DNA from: an uncultured SAR116 cluster alpha proteobacterium
Lineage (GTDB): Bacteria; Pseudomonadota; Alphaproteobacteria; Puniceispirillales; Marisalimonadaceae
Direction: 5' to 3'
DNA length: 36,689 nt
Assembly (NCBI GenBank): GCA_902625215.1
Contig: CACOAO010000017.1
Coordinates: 1-36,689, forward strand
Both the position numbers and the translations under genes were made by a program. The notes under the pieces are model-generated. The model worked only from the letters and a program-made list of their open reading frames with translations. It made no database searches and was not told the DNA's origin. Numbering within the stretch: position 1 is the stretch's first letter; each line of letters begins with the position of its first letter. Of this stretch, positions 15,953 through 23,605 are shown piece after piece.

Positions 15953-17701
15953 ATGAATAATTATAAGAAAATTGAAACTGGTGAAGACATAAAACCTTTT
16001 AGTTTTGACCAAGAAGCTTGGATTTCAGGTTTTATTGCTGGCATGAAACAATCTGCCTCCTTATCTAATAATAGTTTAATTCAAGAACATAACAAAAATC
16101 TTATAAATTTAGATATTTTATTTGGTACACAAACTGGTAATTCAGAAGCTATAGCTGAAGATATGTCTAAAATTGCTAATGAAGCTGGGTTTAGAGCAAA
16201 AGTTAATTCTTTAGACAATATAACAATGGATATTTTAGGTAACATGGAAAATGTTGCCATTATTACTTCCACTTATGGAGAAGGTGAAATGCCTGATAAC
16301 GCCCAACTATTTTGGGATGCTTTATCAGCTAATACAGCCCCTAATTTAAGTAATATTAAATATTCTGTGCTAGCTCTTGGTGATACAGGATATGAAGAAT
16401 TTTGTCATGCTGGGAAACTTATTGATACTAGGTTTGAACAACTCGGGGCTACTCGAATTCAAGAGCGTGTTGACTGTGACGTTGATTATGAAGAATCATC
16501 TGAAAAATGGACTTCATCATTGATTGCCAAATGGAAACCAGAGGTTGAAGTTATAAAAGAAAAATCAAATGATCAATCCAATTTAAAAGAATACAATAGA
16601 AAGAACCCATATAGTGCAAAACTTTTATCGAATAAAATGCTTTCCGGCGTTAATTCAAATAAAGAGATTATGCATTATGAGATTGATTTAGGAGATAGTG
16701 GTTTAAAATACGAAGTTGGTGACTCATTGAGTATCTTCCCAACAAACAAAGAAGATCTTGTAAAGAAAATCATTGATCGATTAGGTGTTGAATTTGACTT
16801 TGTGCCGGTAGGTTATGAAAATGACATTAAAACGTTACTAACTGAAAAGTTTGAAATACTTACTCCTACAAAGAGGTTGATAGAATATATTGCAAAAAAC
16901 ACAAGTGATAAAAAACTAAAGTCAATTATCGATCATAATAATAATAAAGAACTTGAAAACTACAAATGGGGTATGGATGTTTTAGATTTCATGAATATTA
17001 ATCCCAACTTCAAAATTGATATTACAGATTTTCTTGGCCTTTTAAAATCTTTACAACACAGAACTTATTCAATTTCATCAAGTATAAATAAAGTTAAAAA
17101 TGAAGTTCATTTAACTGTATCATCTGTGCGATGGAAAAGAGATACTAGAAATTACAATGGTGTTTGTTCTACTTTTCTTGCTGATGACTGTACCCCTGGT
17201 GATAATATAAAAGTTTTCTTTACACCAAACAAATCATTCAGGTTACCAGATGACAATAAAGATATAATAATGATTGGCCCAGGTACAGGTATTGCTCCTT
17301 TCAGAGCTTTTTTACAAGAAAGGGAATATAGAAATAGTTCAGGCAAGAACTGGTTATTTTTTGGAGATCAAACAAAAAATGATGACTTCATTTATAAAAA
17401 TGAGCTTGAAGATTTCATTTCCTCTGGGGTTTTAAATAAATTAGATCTAGCTTTTTCTAGAGATCAAAAAAATAAAATTTATGTTCAGAATGTAATGTAC
17501 GAAAATAAAAAAGAATTTTACAATTGGTTAGAATCAGGCGCTTATTTGTATATTTGTGGAGACGCTAATCGTATGGCTAAAGATGTTGAGGATATGATAA
17601 TTAAAATAATTATGGAATGTTCTAATATTTCTTTTGATGCGGCATTTGAATACTTGAATAATTTAAAAAGAGAAAAAAGATATCTTAGGGATGTTTATTA
17701 A
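15953..17701 (+). CDS. CysJ-like NADPH diflavin reductase
   Basis: A 582-aa cytoplasmic electron-transfer flavoprotein. Domains: an N-terminal extension with WISGFIAGM; an FMN flavodoxin domain (53-195) with FGTQTGNSEAIAED and TSTYGEGEMPDN; an FAD domain with RTYSISSS (370-377) and GVCST (403-407); an NADPH domain with GPGTGIAPFRAF (442-453) and FSRDQKNKIYVQ (501-512); and the C-terminal KRYLRDVY tail typical of sulfite reductase flavoprotein alpha. In CysJ this passes NADPH electrons through FAD and FMN to the hemoprotein CysI. No CysI, nitrite or nitrate reductase lies nearby. Instead it begins 23 bp after gltB on the same strand, so it may feed glutamate synthase. The family call is firm; the partner is inference. 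Confidence 0.88.
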   Translation: MNNYKKIETGEDIKPFSFDQEAWISGFIAGMKQSASLSNNSLIQEHNKNLINLDILFGTQTGNSEAIAEDMSKIANEAGFRAKVNSLDNITMDILGNMENVAIITSTYGEGEMPDNAQLFWDALSANTAPNLSNIKYSVLALGDTGYEEFCHAGKLIDTRFEQLGATRIQERVDCDVDYEESSEKWTSSLIAKWKPEVEVIKEKSNDQSNLKEYNRKNPYSAKLLSNKMLSGVNSNKEIMHYEIDLGDSGLKYEVGDSLSIFPTNKEDLVKKIIDRLGVEFDFVPVGYENDIKTLLTEKFEILTPTKRLIEYIAKNTSDKKLKSIIDHNNNKELENYKWGMDVLDFMNINPNFKIDITDFLGLLKSLQHRTYSISSSINKVKNEVHLTVSSVRWKRDTRNYNGVCSTFLADDCTPGDNIKVFFTPNKSFRLPDDNKDIIMIGPGTGIAPFRAFLQEREYRNSSGKNWLFFGDQTKNDDFIYKNELEDFISSGVLNKLDLAFSRDQKNKIYVQNVMYENKKEFYNWLESGAYLYICGDANRMAKDVEDMIIKIIMECSNISFDAAFEYLNNLKREKRYLRDVY

Positions 17702-17724
17702 AAAATAAAAATATTTTTAACTTT

Positions 17725-17743
17725 GATATTGATAATCGTTATC
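17725..17743. promoter_or_regulatory. Fur box (iron-responsive operator)
   Basis: This 19-bp site matches the classic Fur consensus (GATAATGATAATCATTATC) at 17 of 19 positions by eye, with an internal GATAA/TTATC dyad. It sits in the 62-bp gap before the LysR gene, ending 20 bp before its ATG, and overlaps a TTGATA -35-like hexamer. Iron-loaded Fur bound here should repress the LysR-hmuTUV transcript. Confidence 0.68.
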
Positions 17744-17763
17744 ATTATTACTACTCTAATAAT

Positions 17764-18660
17764 ATGAAATGGGATAGACTTAAATTATTCAACATTGTTG
17801 CACAAACATGCAACATCACTCACGCCTCAGAAATTCTAAACCAAAGCCAATCTTCACTTAGTAGACAAATGAAATCTTTGGAACATGAAATTGGATCTAA
17901 ACTTTTTTTGAGAAAATCTAATGGTATTTATTTAACAAATGAAGGTAAATCTCTGTTCTCTCATGTTTCAAATTTGGCTGAAACTATTGAGGAGATTCAT
18001 AATAAAATCAGAAATCATGATGATGTGCCAGCAGGAAAATTAAGGGTGTCAGCAACAAATGCTTTTGGATCACTTTGGGTTGCGCCAAATATGATTAAAT
18101 TCAATGAACAATATCCAAATATTGAAGTTGCCTTGAATTTAAGAGATTCCGAACCAAAAGTGGTACATATAGAGTCAGATGTCGAAATTAGAATGACACC
18201 AAGTTCCTCTCAAGATGATATTCAAATTAATTTAGCAAAATGCAGATATAAAATTTATGCATCTAGACAGTATCTCAAAAAGAATAAAGTCCCATATAAT
18301 ATTCAAGAACTGGACGATCATCGTATCATTTCCTATGGTGAGACAGCACAACCGCCTCTTGATAGAAATAGATTAAATTGGCTATTATTCATTGGTAGAG
18401 ATGATAAAAAACCTAGAAAGTCAGTATTAGAAGTATCAAGTATTTCTGGTATTGCCAAGGCTGCTGAAATAGGAATGGGTATTGCTTCTTTACCAGATTG
18501 GATGGAGTTTGATATGAATTCACTTACTGAAATTTTACCCGAATTAAGGGGGCCTGAATTAAATATTTCTCTATCATTTAAAGATCAATTAAAAAATGAT
18601 CCTAGGGTAAAGGCTTTTAAGGAATTTTTAGTATCTGAAATAAAAAAGTCATTTCCATAA
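17764..18660 (+). CDS. LysR-family transcriptional regulator
   Basis: A 298-aa regulator. The N-terminal winged helix-turn-helix is clear (ITHASEILNQSQSSLSRQMK, about residues 18-37, then LEHEIGSKLFLR), followed by the coiled linker helix and a periplasmic-binding-protein-like effector domain with SISGIAKAAEIGMGIASLPDW near residues 221-241. The gene lies between the gltB-reductase pair and hmuTUV on the same strand, with a Fur box directly in front and a 41-bp gap to hmuT. That places it most simply as the first gene of an iron-controlled operon. It could alternatively respond to an amino acid and act on gltB; the sequence does not decide. Confidence 0.88.
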   Translation: MKWDRLKLFNIVAQTCNITHASEILNQSQSSLSRQMKSLEHEIGSKLFLRKSNGIYLTNEGKSLFSHVSNLAETIEEIHNKIRNHDDVPAGKLRVSATNAFGSLWVAPNMIKFNEQYPNIEVALNLRDSEPKVVHIESDVEIRMTPSSSQDDIQINLAKCRYKIYASRQYLKKNKVPYNIQELDDHRIISYGETAQPPLDRNRLNWLLFIGRDDKKPRKSVLEVSSISGIAKAAEIGMGIASLPDWMEFDMNSLTEILPELRGPELNISLSFKDQLKNDPRVKAFKEFLVSEIKKSFP

Positions 18661-18701
18661 AATAATTGTTAAAAAATTAAAAATATTTATAAAGGTAAAA
18701 A

Positions 18702-19547
18702 ATGCGAATAATTTATTTAATTCTATTATTGTCAATATCCAATGCTTATGCGATTTGTGAGCAATCAATGTCTAGATCCAAGATTGTTGTAGCTGGAGGA
18801 TCAATTACTGAAATCGTCTATTTTTTAGGTATGGAAGATAAATTAGTTGGCGTTGATATTACCTCAAATTTTCCTAAAGAGGCAAAAAAGTTAAAATCAA
18901 TAGGTTATTTAAGAAATTTATCAATAGAAGGTATATTATCTTTAAGTCCAGGATTAGTTTTAGCTGAAGAAGATATAGGTCCCCCTATAATTGTAAACCA
19001 ATTAAGAAAAACATCTATAGATTTGAGAATTATAAAAGAAAAAAATAATTTAAATGGTATCCATAACAAAATTGTGTGTATTTCCAAGATTTTAAATACA
19101 TCCTTAGAAGACAATAAAGATTATGTTGAATTACAAAAAAAATTATATCGGGTTAGAAACTTAAAAAAAATTAATAGTAAAAAAATAAAAAAAATACTCC
19201 TTATCCTAATGATGAGGGGTTCATCACCTGTGGTTGCAGGAAAGAATACTTCTGGTCAAGGTTTCATTGAAATGATAGGACATGAGAATTCTATGAAAAA
19301 TTTAAATGGTTGGAAACCAGTTAGTTCTGAAGAAATAATAAAGAAAAATCCTGATTATATAATTATAACGAAAAGGGCTTTTAAAAGTTTTTCGTCATTA
19401 GATCAATTTTTGAGTATTCCTGGAATATCTTCTACTCTAGCAGCTAAAAAAAAGAATATAATTGTCAAAGATGGAATGTCTATGTTGGGTTTTGGACCAA
19501 GAACAATAAATGTTGCTTTAGATATAGATAAAAAAATTGGGGACTAA
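18702..19547 (+). CDS. hmuT: Heme ABC transporter, periplasmic heme-binding protein
   Basis: A 281-aa periplasmic binding protein that delivers heme to the HmuUV importer. A short signal peptide (residues 1-17, cleaved after AYA) is followed by the family start KIVVAGGSITEIVYFLGMEDKLVGVDITSNFP, then GYLRNLSIEGILSLSPGLVLAEEDIGPP and GKNTSGQGFIEMIG, all typical of HmuT/BhuT. The order T-U-V is the usual heme-import layout. The 3' end overlaps hmuU by 11 bp. Heme rather than siderophore specificity rests on these motifs; no TonB receptor or HmuS is in the window to confirm it. Confidence 0.87.
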   Translation: MRIIYLILLLSISNAYAICEQSMSRSKIVVAGGSITEIVYFLGMEDKLVGVDITSNFPKEAKKLKSIGYLRNLSIEGILSLSPGLVLAEEDIGPPIIVNQLRKTSIDLRIIKEKNNLNGIHNKIVCISKILNTSLEDNKDYVELQKKLYRVRNLKKINSKKIKKILLILMMRGSSPVVAGKNTSGQGFIEMIGHENSMKNLNGWKPVSSEEIIKKNPDYIIITKRAFKSFSSLDQFLSIPGISSTLAAKKKNIIVKDGMSMLGFGPRTINVALDIDKKIGD

Positions 19548-20580
19548 TATAGTTAAAGTCGGTAAAAATTTTTTCAGATATATAAATAATATACAATTAA
19601 AATTAATATTAGTACTTATAGTATTCACATTAATATGCATGACACTTGGATTTTTTTTTGGAAGCTTTGACATTTCAATTAAAAAATTCATTCATGGGAA
19701 TCTAAGTCAATTAGAAAAAGAAATTCTTTATCAAATCAGAATACCAAGAGTATTATTAAGTGCTTTTGTTGGTGCAGCTCTCGGTTTAGCAGGTGCCTGT
19801 TTGCAAGGTTTGTTTAGAAACCCTCTTGCAGATCCTGGGTTAATAGGGGTTTCGGCTGGTGCTGCTTTAGGTGCCGTGTTGAGTATTGTTGTTTTTTCAA
19901 ATTTGTTAGAGCATCACTTTTTAGGAATATATTTATTACCTATTTCATCTGTAACTGGAGCATTAGTTGTAATTTTAATTTTGTATTATCTCAGTAAAGG
20001 ATTTATCTATGACGGAGTTACTTACATGCTGCTAATAGGAATAGCTATAAATGCTTTGGCAAGTGTTGGAATAGGCATACTAACTTTTGTTAGTGACGAT
20101 GCTCAGCTAAGGGGTTTAACTTTTTGGATGATGGGAAGTTTTGCTAATGCTCAGTGGAACCTAGTAATACCTACCATTTTTTTAATATTCATATCAATTA
20201 TTTGGATTATACCTCAATCTAGAAAAATTGACATCATTCAAATTGGAGAGCTTGAAGCATCAAGACTAGGAATAAATGTAATTAAGTTGAAATTTGTTGT
20301 CATAATGTCATCAGCAATAATGGTTGGAGTTAGTGTTTCCATTTCTGGTATGATAGGTTTTATTGGTTTGGTTATTCCACATCTAGTTAGATTAATTGGA
20401 GGTGTTAATCATAATTATTTATTGATTGGTTCGGCCTTTTTAGGATCTAGTCTTTTAGTTTTATCAGACATTCTTTCAAGAATTACAATTCAACCAGCTG
20501 AATTGCCTGTAGGCCTTGTAACTAGTGCTATTGGAGCTCCTTTTTTTCTGTGGTTAGTTTTAAGGATTAAAAAATCATGA
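19537..20580 (+). CDS. hmuU: Heme ABC transporter permease (FecCD family)
   Basis: A 347-aa inner-membrane permease with about ten hydrophobic helices. FecCD family marks include RIPRVLLSAFVGAALGLAGACLQGLFRNPLADPGLIGVS (residues about 68-106, split here for reading), the cytoplasmic coupling region GELEASRLGI (about 237-246) and GMIGFIGLVIPHLVRLIGG (about 270-288). It starts at a TTG inside the end of hmuT; no upstream ATG fits, and the ribosome binding site is weak, consistent with translational coupling. Its stop overlaps hmuV as ATGA. Function is heme or iron-complex import with HmuT and HmuV. Confidence 0.9.
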   Translation: MGTNIVKVGKNFFRYINNIQLKLILVLIVFTLICMTLGFFFGSFDISIKKFIHGNLSQLEKEILYQIRIPRVLLSAFVGAALGLAGACLQGLFRNPLADPGLIGVSAGAALGAVLSIVVFSNLLEHHFLGIYLLPISSVTGALVVILILYYLSKGFIYDGVTYMLLIGIAINALASVGIGILTFVSDDAQLRGLTFWMMGSFANAQWNLVIPTIFLIFISIIWIIPQSRKIDIIQIGELEASRLGINVIKLKFVVIMSSAIMVGVSVSISGMIGFIGLVIPHLVRLIGGVNHNYLLIGSAFLGSSLLVLSDILSRITIQPAELPVGLVTSAIGAPFFLWLVLRIKKS

Positions 20581-21338
20581 GTATAGAAATCAAGGATGTA
20601 AGATACATGGTAAATGACACTTGTCTTTTAGACAAAATTACATTTGATATTAATCCTGGTGAAATAACTACAATATTAGGTCCCAATGGAGCAGGCAAAT
20701 CAACTCTAATTAAATTGATATCAGGTGATATGAAGCCGTCTTCTGGAGAAATATTATATGATAAAATCCTATTAAACAAACTTACATTAGAAAATAAATC
20801 TCATAGAAGAAGTGTTTTGTCCCAATCACAGAATATTAACTTTGACTTTACGGTTAGAGATATTGTTGAAATGGGATGGATTAATGATTTTAATAATAAT
20901 TTTGAAAAAATACTAAATGAAGTTTCAAAAGAGTGTTCTATAGTTGATATTATTGAAAGAAAATTTAGGTATCTATCCGGGGGGGAGCAAAAAAGGGTAC
21001 ACTTAGCAAGAACACTTTTGCATATTAAGAGCATAGAAAATATATATGAAAACAAATATATTCTATTAGATGAGCCTTTAGCGAACTTAGATATTTTCTA
21101 CGAATTTAAATTAATAAAAATTATTAGAAAATTAGCAAAAAATGGATTAGGAATACTTATGATTTTGCATGATATAAACTTAGCTTATAAATTTTCAAAC
21201 AAAATAGCTCTAATGTTAGATGGTAAAGTAAAATACTTTGGAAATCCTGAAAAGGTTATAAATCAAAAGAATTTAGAAAAAATTTATGGTTTAAAAATGA
21301 AAATTTTTACTAAGCCCTTTTTTATAAAATATTATTAA
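20577..21338 (+). CDS. hmuV: Heme ABC transporter ATP-binding protein
   Basis: The 253-aa ATPase of the heme importer. Walker A GPNGAGKST (35-43), the Q-loop (SQSQNINFDFTV, about 82-93), signature LSGGEQKR (133-140), Walker B ILLDEP (162-167) and the switch His198 (LHDINLA) are all present. The start overlaps the hmuU stop by 4 bp (ATGA), so stoichiometric translation is expected. Length is normal for HmuV. Confidence 0.9.
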   Translation: MSIEIKDVRYMVNDTCLLDKITFDINPGEITTILGPNGAGKSTLIKLISGDMKPSSGEILYDKILLNKLTLENKSHRRSVLSQSQNINFDFTVRDIVEMGWINDFNNNFEKILNEVSKECSIVDIIERKFRYLSGGEQKRVHLARTLLHIKSIENIYENKYILLDEPLANLDIFYEFKLIKIIRKLAKNGLGILMILHDINLAYKFSNKIALMLDGKVKYFGNPEKVINQKNLEKIYGLKMKIFTKPFFIKYY

Positions 21339-21363
21339 CGTTACAAATTGAAGTATTTTAATT

Positions 21364-21666
21364 ATGCAGAAACTTATAAACTTATTCAAAGCTAAGTCAT
21401 TTTATCATCTGTGTAAGATATTTGTAATTTTTGGGATAACAGGAAGTTTATCACTTTTTGTTTCCGAATATATATTAAATTACATAGATTTGGGGAAATA
21501 TATAAGTACTTTAATAGTCTATTTATTTTTGAAGTTATTATTTTTACTTGTAATTTACCAAATTTTATTAATATTAATTGCTCTAATATTCGGAGAGTTT
21601 CAATATTTCAGCAGATTTATAAAAAAATTCCTAAATAGATTCAAAATAAATAAAAAGTCTGACTGA
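21364..21666 (+). CDS. Small membrane protein resembling DUF6787
   Basis: A 100-aa protein with two hydrophobic helices (about 18-38 and 48-77) and a basic C-terminal tail (KKFLNRFKINKKSD). The pattern FxITGSLSLF ... YQILLILIALIFGEFQYFSRFIKK looks like the small DUF6787 membrane family (ITGSxS and FGQFxFFxxFxKK). That match is from memory and unverified. It lies 25 bp after hmuV on the same strand and could be the last gene of the iron operon. Function unknown. Confidence 0.6.
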   Translation: MQKLINLFKAKSFYHLCKIFVIFGITGSLSLFVSEYILNYIDLGKYISTLIVYLFLKLLFLLVIYQILLILIALIFGEFQYFSRFIKKFLNRFKINKKSD

Positions 21667-21903
21667 CTTTAGATAAGAATAAGTTAAGAATATTGTTTCA
21701 AGAAAAAAAAATTTTCCTAAATTATTAGATCATAGTTTTTGTTGTTTGATTTAAATAAATTTTGCTAAAATTTTTTTAATCACCGCGAAAAATACCCATA
21801 TAATCATAAAGTTATAAAAACCTATTATAAACTCATGATTTAAAAAATTGAGTAATTGATTTATTTATTTATTCTAATGAAAAATGTCTTGGGAGAATTT
21901 ATT

Positions 21904-22104
21904 ATGATTAAAGGATTAGCAAGATATAGGTCATTTTTGGTTGGCTTAATTTTTATTTTCTTTGGTTTTTATTTTTTTTTAGTATCACATGAAGGCGCAA
22001 ATCATCTCAATAATAAATTACTTGGTTTGAACGAAATGACATGGATGTGGTTGGTAATGGGAATTTCACATTTTTTTCTAAAAACTTGTGATTGTAAAAA
22101 ATAA
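21904..22104 (+). CDS. Small two-helix membrane protein upstream of the cox operon
   Basis: A 66-aa protein. I chose the ATG at 21904 because GGGAG lies 8 bases before it; the open frame extends back to 21856 but without a ribosome binding site. Two hydrophobic segments (about 10-28 and 46-60, the second rich in Trp and Met: TWMWLVMGISHFFL) are followed by a short tail with a CDCKK cysteine pair. I recognise no family. It lies between hmuV and coxM, with about 240 bp free of genes before it in which I see no clear feature, and a small hairpin right after it. Role unknown; a link to CO or iron metabolism is only positional. Confidence 0.5.
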   Translation: MIKGLARYRSFLVGLIFIFFGFYFFLVSHEGANHLNNKLLGLNEMTWMWLVMGISHFFLKTCDCKK

Positions 22105-22124
22105 TCTTTAGTGAATAAAGATTA
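22102..22124 (+). terminator. Weak hairpin after the small membrane protein gene
   Basis: A perfect 9-bp inverted repeat (TAATCTTTA / TAAAGATTA) with loop GTGAA begins at the stop codon. It is AT-rich and lacks a strong T-run, so it could be a weak terminator or an mRNA-stabilising end before the cox promoter. Confidence 0.35.
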
Positions 22125-22167
22125 GAATAATAATTTAACATGTTTAATTTTTAAAATTTTAAATGAC

Positions 22168-22196
22168 TTGATATTTATATCTTTTACCTACATTAT
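22168..22196 (+). promoter_or_regulatory. Candidate cox operon promoter
   Basis: TTGATA and CATTAT hexamers are 17 bp apart, ending 38 bp before the coxM ATG. The -35 fits sigma-70 at 5 of 6 positions and the -10 at 4 of 6. No repeated operator is visible. Confidence 0.35.
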
Positions 22197-22234
22197 AGTT
22201 TAGAATGATTTTAAAGTTAATCGGGGAGATATTG

Positions 22235-23089
22235 ATGATACCAAGCGCTTTCACATTTTATAAACCGGATAGTATTGAAAAAGCAGTTTCTATTATGAAG
22301 GATTTTGGAGACGAGGCAAGAGTCATAGCTGGAGGCCATAGTTTAATTCCAGTTATGAAGCAAAGACTTACTGATATAAAGCATTTAATAGACTTGTCTG
22401 CCATAGAAGAACTTAAAGGTATTAATATTAGTGGTAAATCTATAACGATTGGCGCAATGACAACTCAAGTTGAATTAATTACTAACGAAAACCTATTTAA
22501 AACTGCACCTGTTATAAGAGAAGCTTCACTACAAATTGCGGACCCACAAGTAAGAAATCTTGGAACAATTGGTGGTAATGTAGCAAATGGTGATCCTGCA
22601 AATGACATGCCTGGCTTAATGCAACTCTTAGATGCAACTTACAAATTAAGTGGTACTAATGGCTTGCGAGAAGTTAAGGCAAGAGAATTTTACGATGGTG
22701 CTTATTTTACTGCTAGAGAGGATGATGAAATATTAATTTCAATCTCTTTTGACGCTCCAATAGGTGGTTATGCGTATGAAAAACAAAAAAGGAAAATTGG
22801 TGATTATGCAACTGCTGCTGCTGGAGTGATTTTGAATGTTGACAATGGCGTTTGTTCAAGCGCTTCTATTGCGTTAACCAACTTATCTGATACACCTGTT
22901 TACTGTGATGAAGCAGTAAGTATGCTTACGGGTAAAAATATTGATGATAATTTATTAAGTCAAGCAACAAAGTCTTGTGTTGAACAAAGTGACCCTGTAG
23001 CTGATCAAAGAGGACCAGTTGAATTTAAAAAATATGTTGCAGGGATAGTAATAAATAAAGCTCTCAAAAGAGCTTTTGAACGTTCATAA
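22235..23089 (+). CDS. coxM: CO dehydrogenase medium (FAD) subunit
   Basis: The 284-aa flavoprotein subunit of aerobic CO dehydrogenase, which takes electrons from the CoxS iron-sulfur clusters and passes them to the quinone pool. FAD-binding motifs AGGHSLIPVMK (about 33-43) and TIGGNVANGDPANDMPG (about 111-127) match CoxM. The start at 22235 follows a strong GGGGAG site; an in-frame ATG at 22205 lacks one. It is the first gene of coxMSLDEFG, the order characteristic of form I operons. Confidence is high because all three structural subunits follow in order. Confidence 0.94.
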   Translation: MIPSAFTFYKPDSIEKAVSIMKDFGDEARVIAGGHSLIPVMKQRLTDIKHLIDLSAIEELKGINISGKSITIGAMTTQVELITNENLFKTAPVIREASLQIADPQVRNLGTIGGNVANGDPANDMPGLMQLLDATYKLSGTNGLREVKAREFYDGAYFTAREDDEILISISFDAPIGGYAYEKQKRKIGDYATAAAGVILNVDNGVCSSASIALTNLSDTPVYCDEAVSMLTGKNIDDNLLSQATKSCVEQSDPVADQRGPVEFKKYVAGIVINKALKRAFERS

Positions 23090-23101
23090 TAGGGGGAAAA
23101 C

Positions 23102-23605
23102 ATGGAAAAAATTAACGTCTCAATGAAGGTTAACGGCAAAGATGAAAATCTACACGTAGAACCAAGAACTCTATTAGTTCACGCTTTAAGAGAACATTTA
23201 GAATATACAGGTGCACACATAGGGTGTTCGTCTTCTCATTGTGGTGCCTGTACTGTAGATTTAAATGGAAAATCTGTTAAATCATGTACTATTTTTGCAC
23301 CTCAAGCCGAAGGGGCAGAAATTTTAACTGTTGAAGGTATTGGTACTCCAGATAAACTTCACGTAATTCAGGAAATGTTTAAAGAACATCATGGTCTTCA
23401 ATGTGGATATTGTACGCCAGGGATGATTATGAGATCTTACAGGTTTTTGCAAGAAAACCCTAATCCCACTGAAGAAGAGGTAAGATTTGGTATTTCAGGA
23501 AATTTATGTAGATGTACGGGATATCAAAATATTGTGAAATCAATAATGGCAGCTGCCAAAAAATTAAATGAAGAAGCTAACGTTGAGAAAAAGGAAATTG
23601 CATAA
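23102..23605 (+). CDS. coxS: CO dehydrogenase small (2x[2Fe-2S]) subunit
   Basis: The 167-aa iron-sulfur subunit. The N-terminal plant-ferredoxin cluster is bound by [12 protein letters not shown] plus the later SC in KSCTIF; the C-terminal cluster by QCGYCTPG and [11 protein letters not shown]. These carry electrons from the molybdenum site in CoxL to FAD in CoxM. It begins 12 bp after coxM behind a GGGGG site and overlaps coxL by one base (TAATG). Confidence 0.96.
   Translation: MEKINVSMKVNGKDENLHVEPRTLLVHALREHLEYTGAHIGCSSSHCGACTVDLNGKSVKSCTIFAPQAEGAEILTVEGIGTPDKLHVIQEMFKEHHGLQCGYCTPGMIMRSYRFLQENPNPTEEEVRFGISGNLCRCTGYQNIVKSIMAAAKKLNEEANVEKKEIA

Noticed and set aside
15953-17701. Part of an assimilatory sulfite reductase operon (cysJI)
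   Set aside because: No siroheme hemoprotein gene follows or precedes it; the neighbours are gltB and a LysR regulator. It remains possible that cysI is elsewhere, so this is a rejection of local evidence only.
17701-17720. A/T run after the diflavin reductase as an intrinsic terminator
   Set aside because: There is no GC-containing stem before it; it is ordinary AT-rich spacer leading into the Fur box.
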